Source: a bacterium UBP8_UBA817
GTDB taxonomy: Bacteria; Margulisbacteria; Marinamargulisbacteria; CAMDBA01
Length of the DNA stretch: 64,000 bases
Assembly (NCBI GenBank): GCA_945888995.1
Contig: CAMDBA010000001.1
Coordinates: 76,796 to 140,795, forward strand
Direction: 5' to 3'
Shown: piece by piece, positions 37,359 to 45,811 of the stretch
Numbering within the stretch: position 1 is the first letter of the stretch
Layout of the letters: each line of letters begins with the position of its first letter
Program-made: the position numbers and the translations under genes
The notes under the pieces: model-generated
Seen by the model: only the letters and a program-made list of their open reading frames with translations
Told to the model about the DNA's origin: nothing
Database searches by the model: none

Positions 37359-38215
37359 TCGAGATACAACCATTCCCGACTTGTTTTTACGGAGGCAAAC
37401 AAGGCCTTGAGGGCATCTCTATCTTTTGTTTGGATTAAGAATTCCAGCGCTTCGAGACGGTTTTTGATGATGGTGATTTCGTTTAGGATTTCGTTAGAAT
37501 TATAAAAACACACGTCTGCCCCCCATTCCGGTGCAGATTCGGCCACGCGGGTCACATCATAAAAGCCGGAACTGATGACTTGTTTGAGAAGGGTACGATC
37601 GGTGTTTGATAACGTCTGAGTGGCCTGAACGGTTAAGCCAGACATCAAATATGGCACGTGCGAGGCGTATGCCATCAGCCGGTCGTGAGTGTCTGCGGCG
37701 AGTTCGACCACACGGAACCCGAGGGATTCAATAAATGATCTAAATTCCCGGTACCGGGGGTCTGGATTCGGAACCAGGATGTAGGTTTTACCGTCGAATA
37801 AACCGGCGTCCGCATGACCGACACCTGTTTTTTCGCTACCTGCCATTGGGTGGCCGCCGATGAAGAGCTGGGACGAGCCGAGCCCATAGGCGTGCTCACA
37901 GATTTCTTTTTTTGTACTGCCCACATCGGTGATGAGGAGGGGATGCTTGAATTTAGAAACGAGTTGGGTCACGGTGGCAGGAATGTCTTTTATAGGGGTG
38001 CATACAAACACCAAGTCAACATCGGGGTCCAAGGCGTCCAGAGAGGTTCCGCCTGCGTCGATCATGCCCATCGTTTTGGCCGTCACGATCGTATCTGCAC
38101 TGCGGGCAACCGCCGTCACCTTGACCTCGGGAGTCGCTTCCCGAATTCTTCGCGCCAACGACCCCCCGATCAGACCAAGTCCGACAAATCCGATAGACCG
38201 ATACGCGCTAGGCAT
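37355..38215 (-). CDS. tyrA: Prephenate dehydrogenase
   Basis: Oxidises prephenate to 4-hydroxyphenylpyruvate in tyrosine synthesis. A 286-residue monofunctional enzyme with the NAD-binding GFVGLGLIGGSLARRI at residues 8-23. VFVCTPI follows near 70, then GGHPMAGSEKTGV near 119 with the catalytic His. The C-terminal domain is helical. There is no fused chorismate mutase; that activity is encoded next door. It overlaps the aroH stop by eight bases and is convergent with the C45 gene (four-base overlap). Confidence 0.93.
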   Translation of the reverse strand: MPSAYRSIGFVGLGLIGGSLARRIREATPEVKVTAVARSADTIVTAKTMGMIDAGGTSLDALDPDVDLVFVCTPIKDIPATVTQLVSKFKHPLLITDVGSTKKEICEHAYGLGSSQLFIGGHPMAGSEKTGVGHADAGLFDGKTYILVPNPDPRYREFRSFIESLGFRVVELAADTHDRLMAYASHVPYLMSGLTVQATQTLSNTDRTLLKQVISSGFYDVTRVAESAPEWGADVCFYNSNEILNEITIIKNRLEALEFLIQTKDRDALKALFASVKTSREWLYLD

Positions 38216-38588
38216 GAACAGACTGCTTTGCCGCCTGGTCGGGTCTGAGCCGGCTCGCGTCTTTCAGGTAAACAGGGACCATATCGGACTGTGCCTTCTC
38301 GGTGTTCACGTGAACCAAAACCCGGATGCATTTTTCCAGGCTTCCAGGAACCGAGATTTCGTTAAAACAAAGAAGTGGCGTATCCACCCATCCCATTTTT
38401 CTGGCTGCTAGAGCGGGAAACTCCGCATTCAAATCCTGGGTAATCGAAAAAAAGATCGAGGCAATATCCGGTACTTCGAGTCCGTTTTTCGCGATCATTT
38501 CCTCTAATAACAATTGGGTCTCGGCCAAAATATCTTCTTTGGTATTGGCCTGGCAGACGATGGCGCCTCTAATTCCTCTCAAAAACAT
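38208..38588 (-). CDS. aroH: Monofunctional chorismate mutase (AroH type)
   Basis: Rearranges chorismate to prephenate. A 126-residue protein of the trimeric Bacillus AroH fold rather than the helical AroQ type. LRGIRGAI at 3-10 supplies an active-site Arg. CFNEISVPGSLEKCIRVLVHV near 75-95 supplies Glu and Arg, and VYLKDASRLRPD near 106 contributes Tyr and Arg. The pairing with tyrA gives consecutive steps to tyrosine. It overlaps birA by 20 bases. Confidence 0.93.
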   Translation of the reverse strand: MFLRGIRGAIVCQANTKEDILAETQLLLEEMIAKNGLEVPDIASIFFSITQDLNAEFPALAARKMGWVDTPLLCFNEISVPGSLEKCIRVLVHVNTEKAQSDMVPVYLKDASRLRPDQAAKQSVHA

Positions 38589-39120
38589 AGCTTAACTCCT
38601 TTACTAAAGCATCTATAAATGACTGTTTATCATAGATTATACCGGTTTTCTGACGCAATGACGTAGCAATCAGACGTAATGGTTTGGGAAAGCGCACTTG
38701 ATTTAAATTCAACCCAATACCCACTACTACAAATCTCGGTGTTCCGGACCCACCTGCCGTTTCGATGAGAATTCCACCGCATTTTTTGTGTTCTAAGATA
38801 ATATCGTTCGGCCACTCCATCTGAACGGAAATACCGGTTAGCTCACCAATGAGACGAACCAGATATTCCCCGATTTTTGTATGATATAGGTCCAGCAAGG
38901 CAAAATCAAACGTCGCAGGTCTCAGAAGCAGGCTAAAGTACAAGCCACCTTCCGATGCAGAATACCAGGTTCTTCCTTTGCTGCCTCGCCCTTTGGTTTG
39001 CCGATCGGCCACGATGGCGAGGGGAACGGTTTCGACATAGGCTTCGAGGCGTTTCGCCATTTCATTGGTCGAATCGACGCTTTGCAAGTACAGAACCGAA
39101 TTCTCGTTTTCTGTGCTCAT
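38569..39120 (-). CDS. birA: Biotin-protein ligase (BirA, catalytic type)
   Basis: Attaches biotin to the carrier protein of acetyl-CoA carboxylase. The 183 residues are short: no N-terminal helix-turn-helix, so it should not be a repressor. The biotin-adenylate loop is KGRGSKGRTW near 43-52. MEWPNDIILEHKKCGGILIE near 100-119 has the catalytic Lys. The C-terminal SH3-like domain found in many BirA proteins also seems missing. It overlaps ribF (ATGA) and aroH. Confidence 0.9.
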   Translation of the reverse strand: MSTENENSVLYLQSVDSTNEMAKRLEAYVETVPLAIVADRQTKGRGSKGRTWYSASEGGLYFSLLLRPATFDFALLDLYHTKIGEYLVRLIGELTGISVQMEWPNDIILEHKKCGGILIETAGGSGTPRFVVVGIGLNLNQVRFPKPLRLIATSLRQKTGIIYDKQSFIDALVKELSYVFERN

Positions 39121-39992
39121 GCGGGCATGATTCCGGCGGTGATCAGATCACGGTTGATTTGGGTGATTAAGGCATCTTTATTCGGGAATTTTTCTTCACC
39201 GCGGATTTTTTCTTGGATAAATACTTTTAAGTGTTGGCCATATAAATCGCCTTCGAACCCATGAATATATACCTCCACTGCGACCGGATGACGCGTCTCA
39301 AACGTGGGTTTGCGACCGATATAAATCATCGCGGGCCATTGAACGAACTGATGAAGAACGTATCCGGAATACACCCCGGACTGAGGAACGAGTTTATTTT
39401 GAGGCAACTTCAAATTTGCAGTCGGAAATCCTAATTGGCGGCCCATTCCCTGTCCTGCGACGACTTCGCCGATCATCAAGTACGGATGCCCCATGAGCTT
39501 TACGGCATGGTCAAAGTGATCCGATTCGAGTTCTTTTCGGATGAAGGAGCTTTTGACGATCTTGCCGTACAGGCTATAGGCCGGCACTTCGATCACGTCA
39601 ATATGATGCTGAGAAGCCCATTGGCGTATGAGGGCGACATTTCCTTTTTTTTGTTTTCCGAATTGGAAATCGTATCCGACGACTAAGGTCTTTGGCTTCA
39701 GGATACCGCCGATAAAACGGTCCAGAAATTCCAACGGTTCCAGCATCGCTAAGGTCCGGTCGAACGGCAGAATTAAGAGAGTCTTCATCCAATAACGAAG
39801 CTCTCGTAATGTGGTCAGGCGTTTGAGATTGGGGGTTTTACCAAGGCTTAATGCCGGATGCGGGTCAAAGGTCAGAAGGTGCGAACAGTGGTTTTGGATC
39901 TGAGCGTGTCCCAGGTGCATGCCGTCGAACATTCCCAATCCCAAAGCACGGATGTTCTGTTGTTTCAGCCCTCTGATCCTGTTGTTAGTCAT
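39117..39992 (-). CDS. ribF: Bifunctional riboflavin kinase / FAD synthetase
   Basis: Makes FMN and FAD. The 291-residue protein has an N-terminal adenylyltransferase domain with GMFDGMHLGHAQI near 19-31 and VVGYDFQFGKQKKGN near 99. The riboflavin kinase domain starts near 165 (GQGMGRQLGFPTANL, the kinase signature) and ends in the usual FIQEKIRGEEKF region. It sits after truB, a common pairing, with an 8-base overlap. Confidence 0.95.
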   Translation of the reverse strand: MTNNRIRGLKQQNIRALGLGMFDGMHLGHAQIQNHCSHLLTFDPHPALSLGKTPNLKRLTTLRELRYWMKTLLILPFDRTLAMLEPLEFLDRFIGGILKPKTLVVGYDFQFGKQKKGNVALIRQWASQHHIDVIEVPAYSLYGKIVKSSFIRKELESDHFDHAVKLMGHPYLMIGEVVAGQGMGRQLGFPTANLKLPQNKLVPQSGVYSGYVLHQFVQWPAMIYIGRKPTFETRHPVAVEVYIHGFEGDLYGQHLKVFIQEKIRGEEKFPNKDALITQINRDLITAGIMPA

Positions 39993-40686
39993 GAGCGGTA
40001 TTAAATAATCCTTTTTGAATTGTGTCTAATGAAAGTTCCCCATATCCAATGGCATTCGCGACATCAAATTCGCCGATTTTGAGCCGGGCAAGATCTTTGG
40101 CGTAGGCCCCGACACCCAGCTCCTGTCCGATGTCATGGACTAGTGAGCGGATATAGGTTCCTTTTGAACACTCTACGGTAAAAATCACCTGAGGATGCGG
40201 TGCGTCAATAAATGCATCGACCGCAATCGAGTAAATATGAACTTCCGTCGCGGCCTTTTCAACGGTAATGCCTTTTCTGGCCAGTTCATATAAACGCTTT
40301 CCGCCGACTCTTCGTGCGGAGAAATCCGGCGGCACCTGATGAGACTCCCCCACTTTTGACATAATCGCCTTGATAATGAGTGCTTTTGACAATGACACGG
40401 GAGATTGCGAAGTTAGTTGACCGAAGGCATCATAGGTATCCGTAGTCATACCCAGTACCATCGAAACGCGATATTGTTTCGGTAGCGCCTGGAACATATC
40501 GATCTGACGAGTAAACGTTCGGCCGAGCGCCACAATGAGCAATCCCGATGCAAACGGATCCAACGTTCCCGCATGTCCCACCCGTTTAACTTTGGTGATA
40601 CCGCGGATACGGCGAATGGCATTAAATGACGTGGGTCCGACCGGCTTTTCGATCAGTAAAAACCCATTCGACTCAGCGTTAGACAC
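39985..40686 (-). CDS. truB: tRNA pseudouridine-55 synthase
   Basis: Converts U55 of tRNAs to pseudouridine. A 233-residue TruB with LLIEKPVGPTSF at the start and the catalytic Asp in GHAGTLDPFASGLL near 38-51. YELARKGI near 135 is typical. The C-terminal PUA domain is absent or very short, as in many bacterial forms. It overlaps nrnA by eight bases. Confidence 0.95.
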   Translation of the reverse strand: MSNAESNGFLLIEKPVGPTSFNAIRRIRGITKVKRVGHAGTLDPFASGLLIVALGRTFTRQIDMFQALPKQYRVSMVLGMTTDTYDAFGQLTSQSPVSLSKALIIKAIMSKVGESHQVPPDFSARRVGGKRLYELARKGITVEKAATEVHIYSIAVDAFIDAPHPQVIFTVECSKGTYIRSLVHDIGQELGVGAYAKDLARLKIGEFDVANAIGYGELSLDTIQKGLFNTAHD

Positions 40687-41632
40687 TACGGCTCAACGTC
40701 TCCCGAAGCGCATTTACCACCTGGCCGGATACTGTTTCCAATGTTCCCGGTAAGGCAAGACCGGCTGCTTTACGGTGTCCGCCGCCGCCGAAGGTGGCCG
40801 CAAAATCTGCGACGTTAAAATCGGTTTTGGAGCGGAGGTTTATTTTTATCGTCCCGGCTGAATGCTCCCGGAAAATTAAGACGATGTCCAATTCCGCCAA
40901 CCGCCGCACAAGATCCAAGACCTCATAACCAAACGGCGCAACGACTTCGGGCAGCAGACAGTAGCCATATCTGAGCTCAGTATCGATGATTAAGGAATTC
41001 AAGCCGACTTTGATCGCTTCAAAGGCAGCCAAGGGTAACTGTTCATACATCGTATGGTAAATATGAGCGGTTTTTGCGCCCGATTCGACGAGACGCGCAG
41101 CAGACCTAAATGTCTGAGCGGAGACATTGCTATGCGCGAATCCACCGGTATCAAATAAAATCGCGGTGTATAAACAATTGGCCATGTCTTCGGTAATCGG
41201 CCAATCAAATTCCTTAAAAATACACGACAATAACTCGCCCACAGACGACATACCGGACACGTAATTAGCCTGCCCAAAATAGGTATTATCTTGATGATGG
41301 TCGATGTTAATCCAATACGCATCTGGATTGACCTGGTCCAGCTGACGAATGCGGTCCAGATTCGAGGCATCTAATGATATCACGGTGTCATACGTATATC
41401 CGGAAGGAAGCGCAGTCACAATCTCGTCGGAATCCGGCAAGAATTCCGCGTGTAGCGGCAACGTATCCGGCACCCAGATCAGCACTTGTCGGCAGAGACG
41501 TTTTAATTGCTGATACATCGCCAAACATGACCCGATCGCATCGAAATCCGGATCACGGTGAGTGACAATCACGAAGCTGCGAAGAGGATCTGTTAAGAGA
41601 GAGCCAATCTCTCTTAGATCAGCGTTCGGCAT
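40679..41632 (-). CDS. nrnA: Bifunctional oligoribonuclease / PAP phosphatase (NrnA, DHH family)
   Basis: Degrades very short RNAs and 3'-phosphoadenosine phosphate. From ATG 41632 it has 317 residues; a longer frame inside rbfA is rejected. Metal-binding motifs are THRDPDFDAIGS near 27-38 and the diagnostic DHH in NIDHHQDN near 112. The DHHA1 domain near the end has FGGGGHRKAAG. This gene is common between rbfA and truB in the nusA operon. Confidence 0.93.
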   Translation of the reverse strand: MPNADLREIGSLLTDPLRSFVIVTHRDPDFDAIGSCLAMYQQLKRLCRQVLIWVPDTLPLHAEFLPDSDEIVTALPSGYTYDTVISLDASNLDRIRQLDQVNPDAYWINIDHHQDNTYFGQANYVSGMSSVGELLSCIFKEFDWPITEDMANCLYTAILFDTGGFAHSNVSAQTFRSAARLVESGAKTAHIYHTMYEQLPLAAFEAIKVGLNSLIIDTELRYGYCLLPEVVAPFGYEVLDLVRRLAELDIVLIFREHSAGTIKINLRSKTDFNVADFAATFGGGGHRKAAGLALPGTLETVSGQVVNALRETLSRSV

Positions 41633-41969
41633 CTTCTTTGGAAATTTCGTTAATTCGGGCCACCAGAGCCGCTGCTTTTTCGATGGTATCATCAAAAATA
41701 AAGCGCACGCGGGGAATCTGTTTCATCCTGATTACCCGGCCTATTTCACCCTTGATGTAGCCTGCGGCTGTGCTCAGAAAACTACGGGTCCGTTTTTTAT
41801 CTTCATCGGATCCGATTTGGCTGTAAAAAACTTTGGCCACGGAAAAGTCTTTATCGACTTCAACCTTGGTCACCGTAATAAAGCCGACTTTCACCGGATC
41901 CAACTGCCGGTGAATAACCTGGACTATCTCGCGTTTAAGGAGTTCTTCAACTCGATCGATACGTGCCAT
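41619..41969 (-). CDS. rbfA: Ribosome-binding factor A
   Basis: Assists late maturation of the 30S subunit. The 116 residues form a single type II KH-like domain: RIDRVEELLKREIVQVI at the start, VGFITVTKVEVDKDFSVAKV in the middle, and IPRVRFIFDDTIEKA near the end. It lies six bases after infB and overlaps nrnA. The length is normal. Confidence 0.95.
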   Translation of the reverse strand: MARIDRVEELLKREIVQVIHRQLDPVKVGFITVTKVEVDKDFSVAKVFYSQIGSDEDKKRTRSFLSTAAGYIKGEIGRVIRMKQIPRVRFIFDDTIEKAAALVARINEISKEDAER

Positions 41970-41975
41970 GTCGGC

Positions 41976-43952
41976 CTACTTTCGTTTCTTTTCCCTTATA
42001 TCGAAGCAGACGATGATATCGCCTTCTTCATATTCGTGGAAACCATCCGCCACAATACCGCATTCAAATCCGGTCGCGACTTCTTTCGTGTCTTCTTTGA
42101 ACCGTTTTAATGATTCCATTTTACCCCGGAAGATTTCTTTTTTGTTGCGTAGAATCTTCATTTTTGAGTTCCGAACAGCTGTTCCGCTGGTAACATAACA
42201 CCCTGCGATTACGCCGACACGAGAGAATCTGAATAACTGCCTGACTTCCACACGAGCCGTTTCATATTCTTCGAATTCGACTTTAAACAGACCTTCGATA
42301 ACAAGTTTAACGTCATCAACGATGTCATAAATAATTTTATATCTCTTGATCTCAATGCCTTCTTCGTCGGCGATTTTCTGAGCTTCAGGATTAACAGAGA
42401 CTGCAAACGCTACGACAATCGCAGATGAGGCTTTTGCCAACATAATGTCATTTTCATTGACAGGTCCCGTTGCGGAATGCAGAACGGTTACGGCTACGTC
42501 TTCGCTTGGAATCTGTGCTATCGAGGCTAAAATAGCCTCTAGCGATCCGTTTACGTCGGCCTTCACGATTAAGTTCAGCTTCCGTACGCCACCTTCTTCA
42601 ATCTGTTGAGACAGAGATTCGAGGGACATGGCTTTGCCGGCGCTGGCATTCAGATTTTTCTCCTCTAATAAGCGTTCTTCGGCTAATTGACGGCATTCAC
42701 GTTCTGTTGCCATCACTTCCAGGATATCTCCCGGACGCGGCACTTCGGAAATACCCATAATCTCAACCGGCATTCCAGGCGTGACTAATGTTAGGGGTTT
42801 ACCCAAATCATTCAGAAGCGCCCGTGCTTTTCCGGCAATATGGCCGATAACAAAATTATCTCCGACACGCAGCGAGCCTGATTTAATCAATACCGTTGCA
42901 ACCGGACCTTTTTTACGGGACAGGCGGGATTCGATAACCACGCCTTTTGCCGGATTATGATGGTTAGCCTTGAGCTCAAGGGTATCGGCAAGAAGGAGGA
43001 TCAGCTCTAAGAGTTCATCAATTCCTTTTTTTGCCTTAGCGGATACCGGAACAAAAATGGTGGTACCACCCCAATCTTCGGACACCAGCTCATGCTGTGC
43101 CAATTGCTGCTTACACATTTCGATGTCGGCTTCGGGTTTATCTACTTTATTAAGGGCTACCAAGATCGGCACGCCCGCCGCTTTTGCATGGTGAATGGCT
43201 TCGATGGTTTGAGGTTTGCAGCCTTCTTCGGCCGCGACAACCAGAATCGCAATATCGGTCACCTGAGCGCCTCTGGCACGCAAGGTCGTAAAGGCAGCGT
43301 GACCGGGAGTATCTAAAAAGGTCAGCTTACGGCCTTTGACTTCGACCTGGTACGCCCCGATATGCTGGGTAATACCGCCAGCTTCTTTTGCCACGACGTT
43401 GGTCATACGAATAGTATCTAATAAGAGGGTTTTTCCGTGATCGACGTGTCCCATAATGGTAATAACAGGCGCACGATCAGTCATCGCGTCCGGATCGCGT
43501 TCCATGTCATCTTCATGCATTTGATCAAGCTGATCCCGGATCGAGGAAGAGAACTTTGAAATCGGCTTAATCGACGACTCGATATCCAGATCAATTTCTA
43601 ATCTTTCCGCGATTTCTTTAGCGGTCTGGGCATCAATTTCGGAATTAAGGGTTAACGACAGCCCCATTTGAAGCAAACACTTCATAATATCGGGAAGACG
43701 AACGCCTAATTTAGACGCTAATTGGGTAATAGTGAGGGAGCGTTCATTCAAAACGATTGTGCCGACTTCATCGGAAATGGCATTTTTCTTATCGTCTTTT
43801 TTAACGCCTTTAAATAATTCACGGACGGTCTGAACGACATCATCTTCTAATTTAGTAGATGATGACTTAACTTTGACATCAACTTCATGTAAGAACTTGA
43901 TAAAGTCTTTATTAGACCGGCCTAACTCTTTTGCTAAATCCTGAACTTTCAC
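41976..43952 (-). CDS. infB: Translation initiation factor IF-2
   Basis: GTPase that places initiator tRNA on the ribosome. At 658 residues it is short. Two IF2N helical domains (about 1-50 and 65-115) lead almost directly to the GTPase, without the long Ala/Pro/Glu-rich stretch typical of bacterial IF-2. G1 is GHVDHGKT near 168, G3 is DTPGHAAF, and G4 is NKVDK. Domains II to IV follow, ending EEGDIIVCFDIREKKRK. The start overlaps the nusA stop (ATGA). The missing charged region seems to be carried by the NusA tail instead. Confidence 0.96.
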   Translation of the reverse strand: MKVQDLAKELGRSNKDFIKFLHEVDVKVKSSSTKLEDDVVQTVRELFKGVKKDDKKNAISDEVGTIVLNERSLTITQLASKLGVRLPDIMKCLLQMGLSLTLNSEIDAQTAKEIAERLEIDLDIESSIKPISKFSSSIRDQLDQMHEDDMERDPDAMTDRAPVITIMGHVDHGKTLLLDTIRMTNVVAKEAGGITQHIGAYQVEVKGRKLTFLDTPGHAAFTTLRARGAQVTDIAILVVAAEEGCKPQTIEAIHHAKAAGVPILVALNKVDKPEADIEMCKQQLAQHELVSEDWGGTTIFVPVSAKAKKGIDELLELILLLADTLELKANHHNPAKGVVIESRLSRKKGPVATVLIKSGSLRVGDNFVIGHIAGKARALLNDLGKPLTLVTPGMPVEIMGISEVPRPGDILEVMATERECRQLAEERLLEEKNLNASAGKAMSLESLSQQIEEGGVRKLNLIVKADVNGSLEAILASIAQIPSEDVAVTVLHSATGPVNENDIMLAKASSAIVVAFAVSVNPEAQKIADEEGIEIKRYKIIYDIVDDVKLVIEGLFKVEFEEYETARVEVRQLFRFSRVGVIAGCYVTSGTAVRNSKMKILRNKKEIFRGKMESLKRFKEDTKEVATGFECGIVADGFHEYEEGDIIVCFDIREKKRK

Positions 43953-45685
43953 TGGCTAATTGATTCCTTTATTTTGGTGGCTTGTTGCTTACTGACCCAG
44001 GCAGACCCGTCTTTTGCGGGAATTCCCAATGCTTTAGCCTTTTCCACCATTTGTTTAACAGTAAGATTCAATCGCTTTGCTAAGACTGAAAGCTTGATCT
44101 CATCTTCTTCCATCACTTCTTCACCCAGGTACACTTCCTGAGCACTTAAGACGTCTTTTTGAGCCCGTTCCGCCTGAACCTGACCCAGATTCTCCGGTTT
44201 CGGCGCAGCCGCTTTCGGCTTTGGTTGAGGAGCCGGCGCTTTTCTTGCAGGGACCGGTTTCGGCTGAGCTCTAGGAAGCTTCGGAGCCGCCATTGCAAAA
44301 TCATCGATCGCAGGCGCTTGAACTGCTGCAGGAGCTGCGACCGGAGGTGCAACTTTTTCTACTTTTTCAGGCGCTTCAACCGATTTTTTTACGATTACAG
44401 GCTCAACAACAGCCTTAAGCACAGGTTCAATGTCAGGCGCTTCAACCGGCAATTCCATCTTAGGTTCTTCAATCTGCGTTACTTCAGGCTCGATCGCCTC
44501 GATCACTTCGGGCTCAGGCGTCGGTTCTTCAATCGGCATGGCCTTTAGACGGGCAGCTTCTTCCTGCTTTAACTTTTCTTTATCCAGTTTGATTTTCTCA
44601 ACAATCGACAACTGAAGTTTTTCCCTGATTTCAGGGGCACGTTTGGCGAATTCTTCTTCGCTCAGAATATCGAGCTTCCATCCGGTCAACCGGACAGCCA
44701 GGCGAACATTAATCCCGAATTTACCTATGGCCAATGACAACTGATCTTTTGGCACCGATACTAACGCGGTTCGCTCTCTCTCGTCGGTGATAATGACTTC
44801 AGAGATTTTTGCCGGTTTAAGAGAATTTGAAATGTAGGTTCTGGGATTTTCGTGATATTCGAGAATATCGATTTTTTCGTTTCCGAGTTCTTTGATAATC
44901 GATTGAATACGGCCACCCATAGGTCCGACGCATGTTCCGACCGCGCCGATGCTAGGGTTATTGGTTTTTACTGCGATTTTCGAGCGCTTTCCGGCTTCAC
45001 GGGCTACGCCGACAATTTCGACGATTCCATCTTGAATTTCAGGAATTTCAACTTCGAATAACTTCTTCAAGAGTCCAGGATGTGATCTCGACACGTGAAT
45101 AAACGGCCCACGAGGGGTTTTATTTACTGCGACCAAATACAGTCGGATCTTGTCTTTAGGATGAAATATTTCATCGGGAATCTGATCGTTAGGCCCCAGG
45201 ATCGTTTCTGTCCGTCCCAGATTAATCAGAAAATTTCGGTTTTCAATTCGCTGAACGGTGCCGGTGATGATCTGGTCTTCCTTGACCTTAAACTCATCAT
45301 AAATCCCGTTCTTTTCCGCTTCACGAATCCGTTGGATAATGACCTGCTTCGCAGTCTGTGCGGCAATTCGTCCGAAATCCGCCGGGGTGACATCGATCAC
45401 CAAATCTCCGCCGACTTTAGCGGTCGGATCTACTTTTTTGGCACCCGCTAAGTCAATTTCGATCTCGGGATCTTCGACGGACTCAACAATATGCAGCCGC
45501 TGGTAAATGGATGCTTCGCCGGTTTCTTGATTGATAACGGCTTCCAGCAAGGTTTCTTCCGTGAATTTTCTGCGGCAGGCAGAAACCAATGCCTGTTCGA
45601 TTGCCGAGGTTAGAACTTCTTTAGAAACGCCTCGTTCAGACTCAATTTGAGCCGCAACTTGTAAAAAATTGTCGATCACTATCAT
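43949..45685 (-). CDS. nusA: Transcription factor NusA with long tail and C-terminal IF2N-like domain
   Basis: Binds RNA polymerase in pausing, termination and antitermination. The 578 residues include the normal core to about 345: N-terminal domain, S1 (ITGTVQRIENRNFLINLG), KH1 with CVGPMGGRIQSI, and KH2 with LAIGKFGINVRLAV. A long Pro/Ala/Glu/Lys-rich tail (about 365-525) follows. The final 50 residues (LSVLAKRLNLTVKQMVEKAK, then GIPAKDGS) resemble the small helical IF2N domain of IF-2. AAGGA precedes ATG 45685. It heads the operon down to tyrA; rimP, ylxR and the L7Ae-like gene usually near nusA are absent. Confidence 0.93.
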   Translation of the reverse strand: MIVIDNFLQVAAQIESERGVSKEVLTSAIEQALVSACRRKFTEETLLEAVINQETGEASIYQRLHIVESVEDPEIEIDLAGAKKVDPTAKVGGDLVIDVTPADFGRIAAQTAKQVIIQRIREAEKNGIYDEFKVKEDQIITGTVQRIENRNFLINLGRTETILGPNDQIPDEIFHPKDKIRLYLVAVNKTPRGPFIHVSRSHPGLLKKLFEVEIPEIQDGIVEIVGVAREAGKRSKIAVKTNNPSIGAVGTCVGPMGGRIQSIIKELGNEKIDILEYHENPRTYISNSLKPAKISEVIITDERERTALVSVPKDQLSLAIGKFGINVRLAVRLTGWKLDILSEEEFAKRAPEIREKLQLSIVEKIKLDKEKLKQEEAARLKAMPIEEPTPEPEVIEAIEPEVTQIEEPKMELPVEAPDIEPVLKAVVEPVIVKKSVEAPEKVEKVAPPVAAPAAVQAPAIDDFAMAAPKLPRAQPKPVPARKAPAPQPKPKAAAPKPENLGQVQAERAQKDVLSAQEVYLGEEVMEEDEIKLSVLAKRLNLTVKQMVEKAKALGIPAKDGSAWVSKQQATKIKESISQ

Positions 45686-45716
45686 AGATCTTTTTTCCTT
45701 AAAATAGTGTGATAGA

Positions 45717-45742
45717 AATTAAAAAAGTGGGTCTCCCCACTT
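45717..45742 (-). terminator. Intrinsic terminator after ftsK
   Basis: On the minus strand a perfect 7-bp stem (AAGTGGG, loop GAGA, CCCACTT) is followed at once by a run of T residues (TTTTAATTT). It sits between ftsK and nusA and should end the ftsK transcript and isolate the nusA operon. Confidence 0.75.
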
Positions 45743-45811
45743 GTTTAAAAGCTTTGAGTGATAAGCTTAAACCCCTGCTAAGCCATCAGGATCTTAGCAT
45801 AAATTCAAGCT

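Noticed and set aside
44159-44548. Arg-rich frame opposite the NusA tail
   Set aside because: Arises from the repetitive Pro/Ala/Glu codons of NusA read backwards; low-complexity and without a start site.
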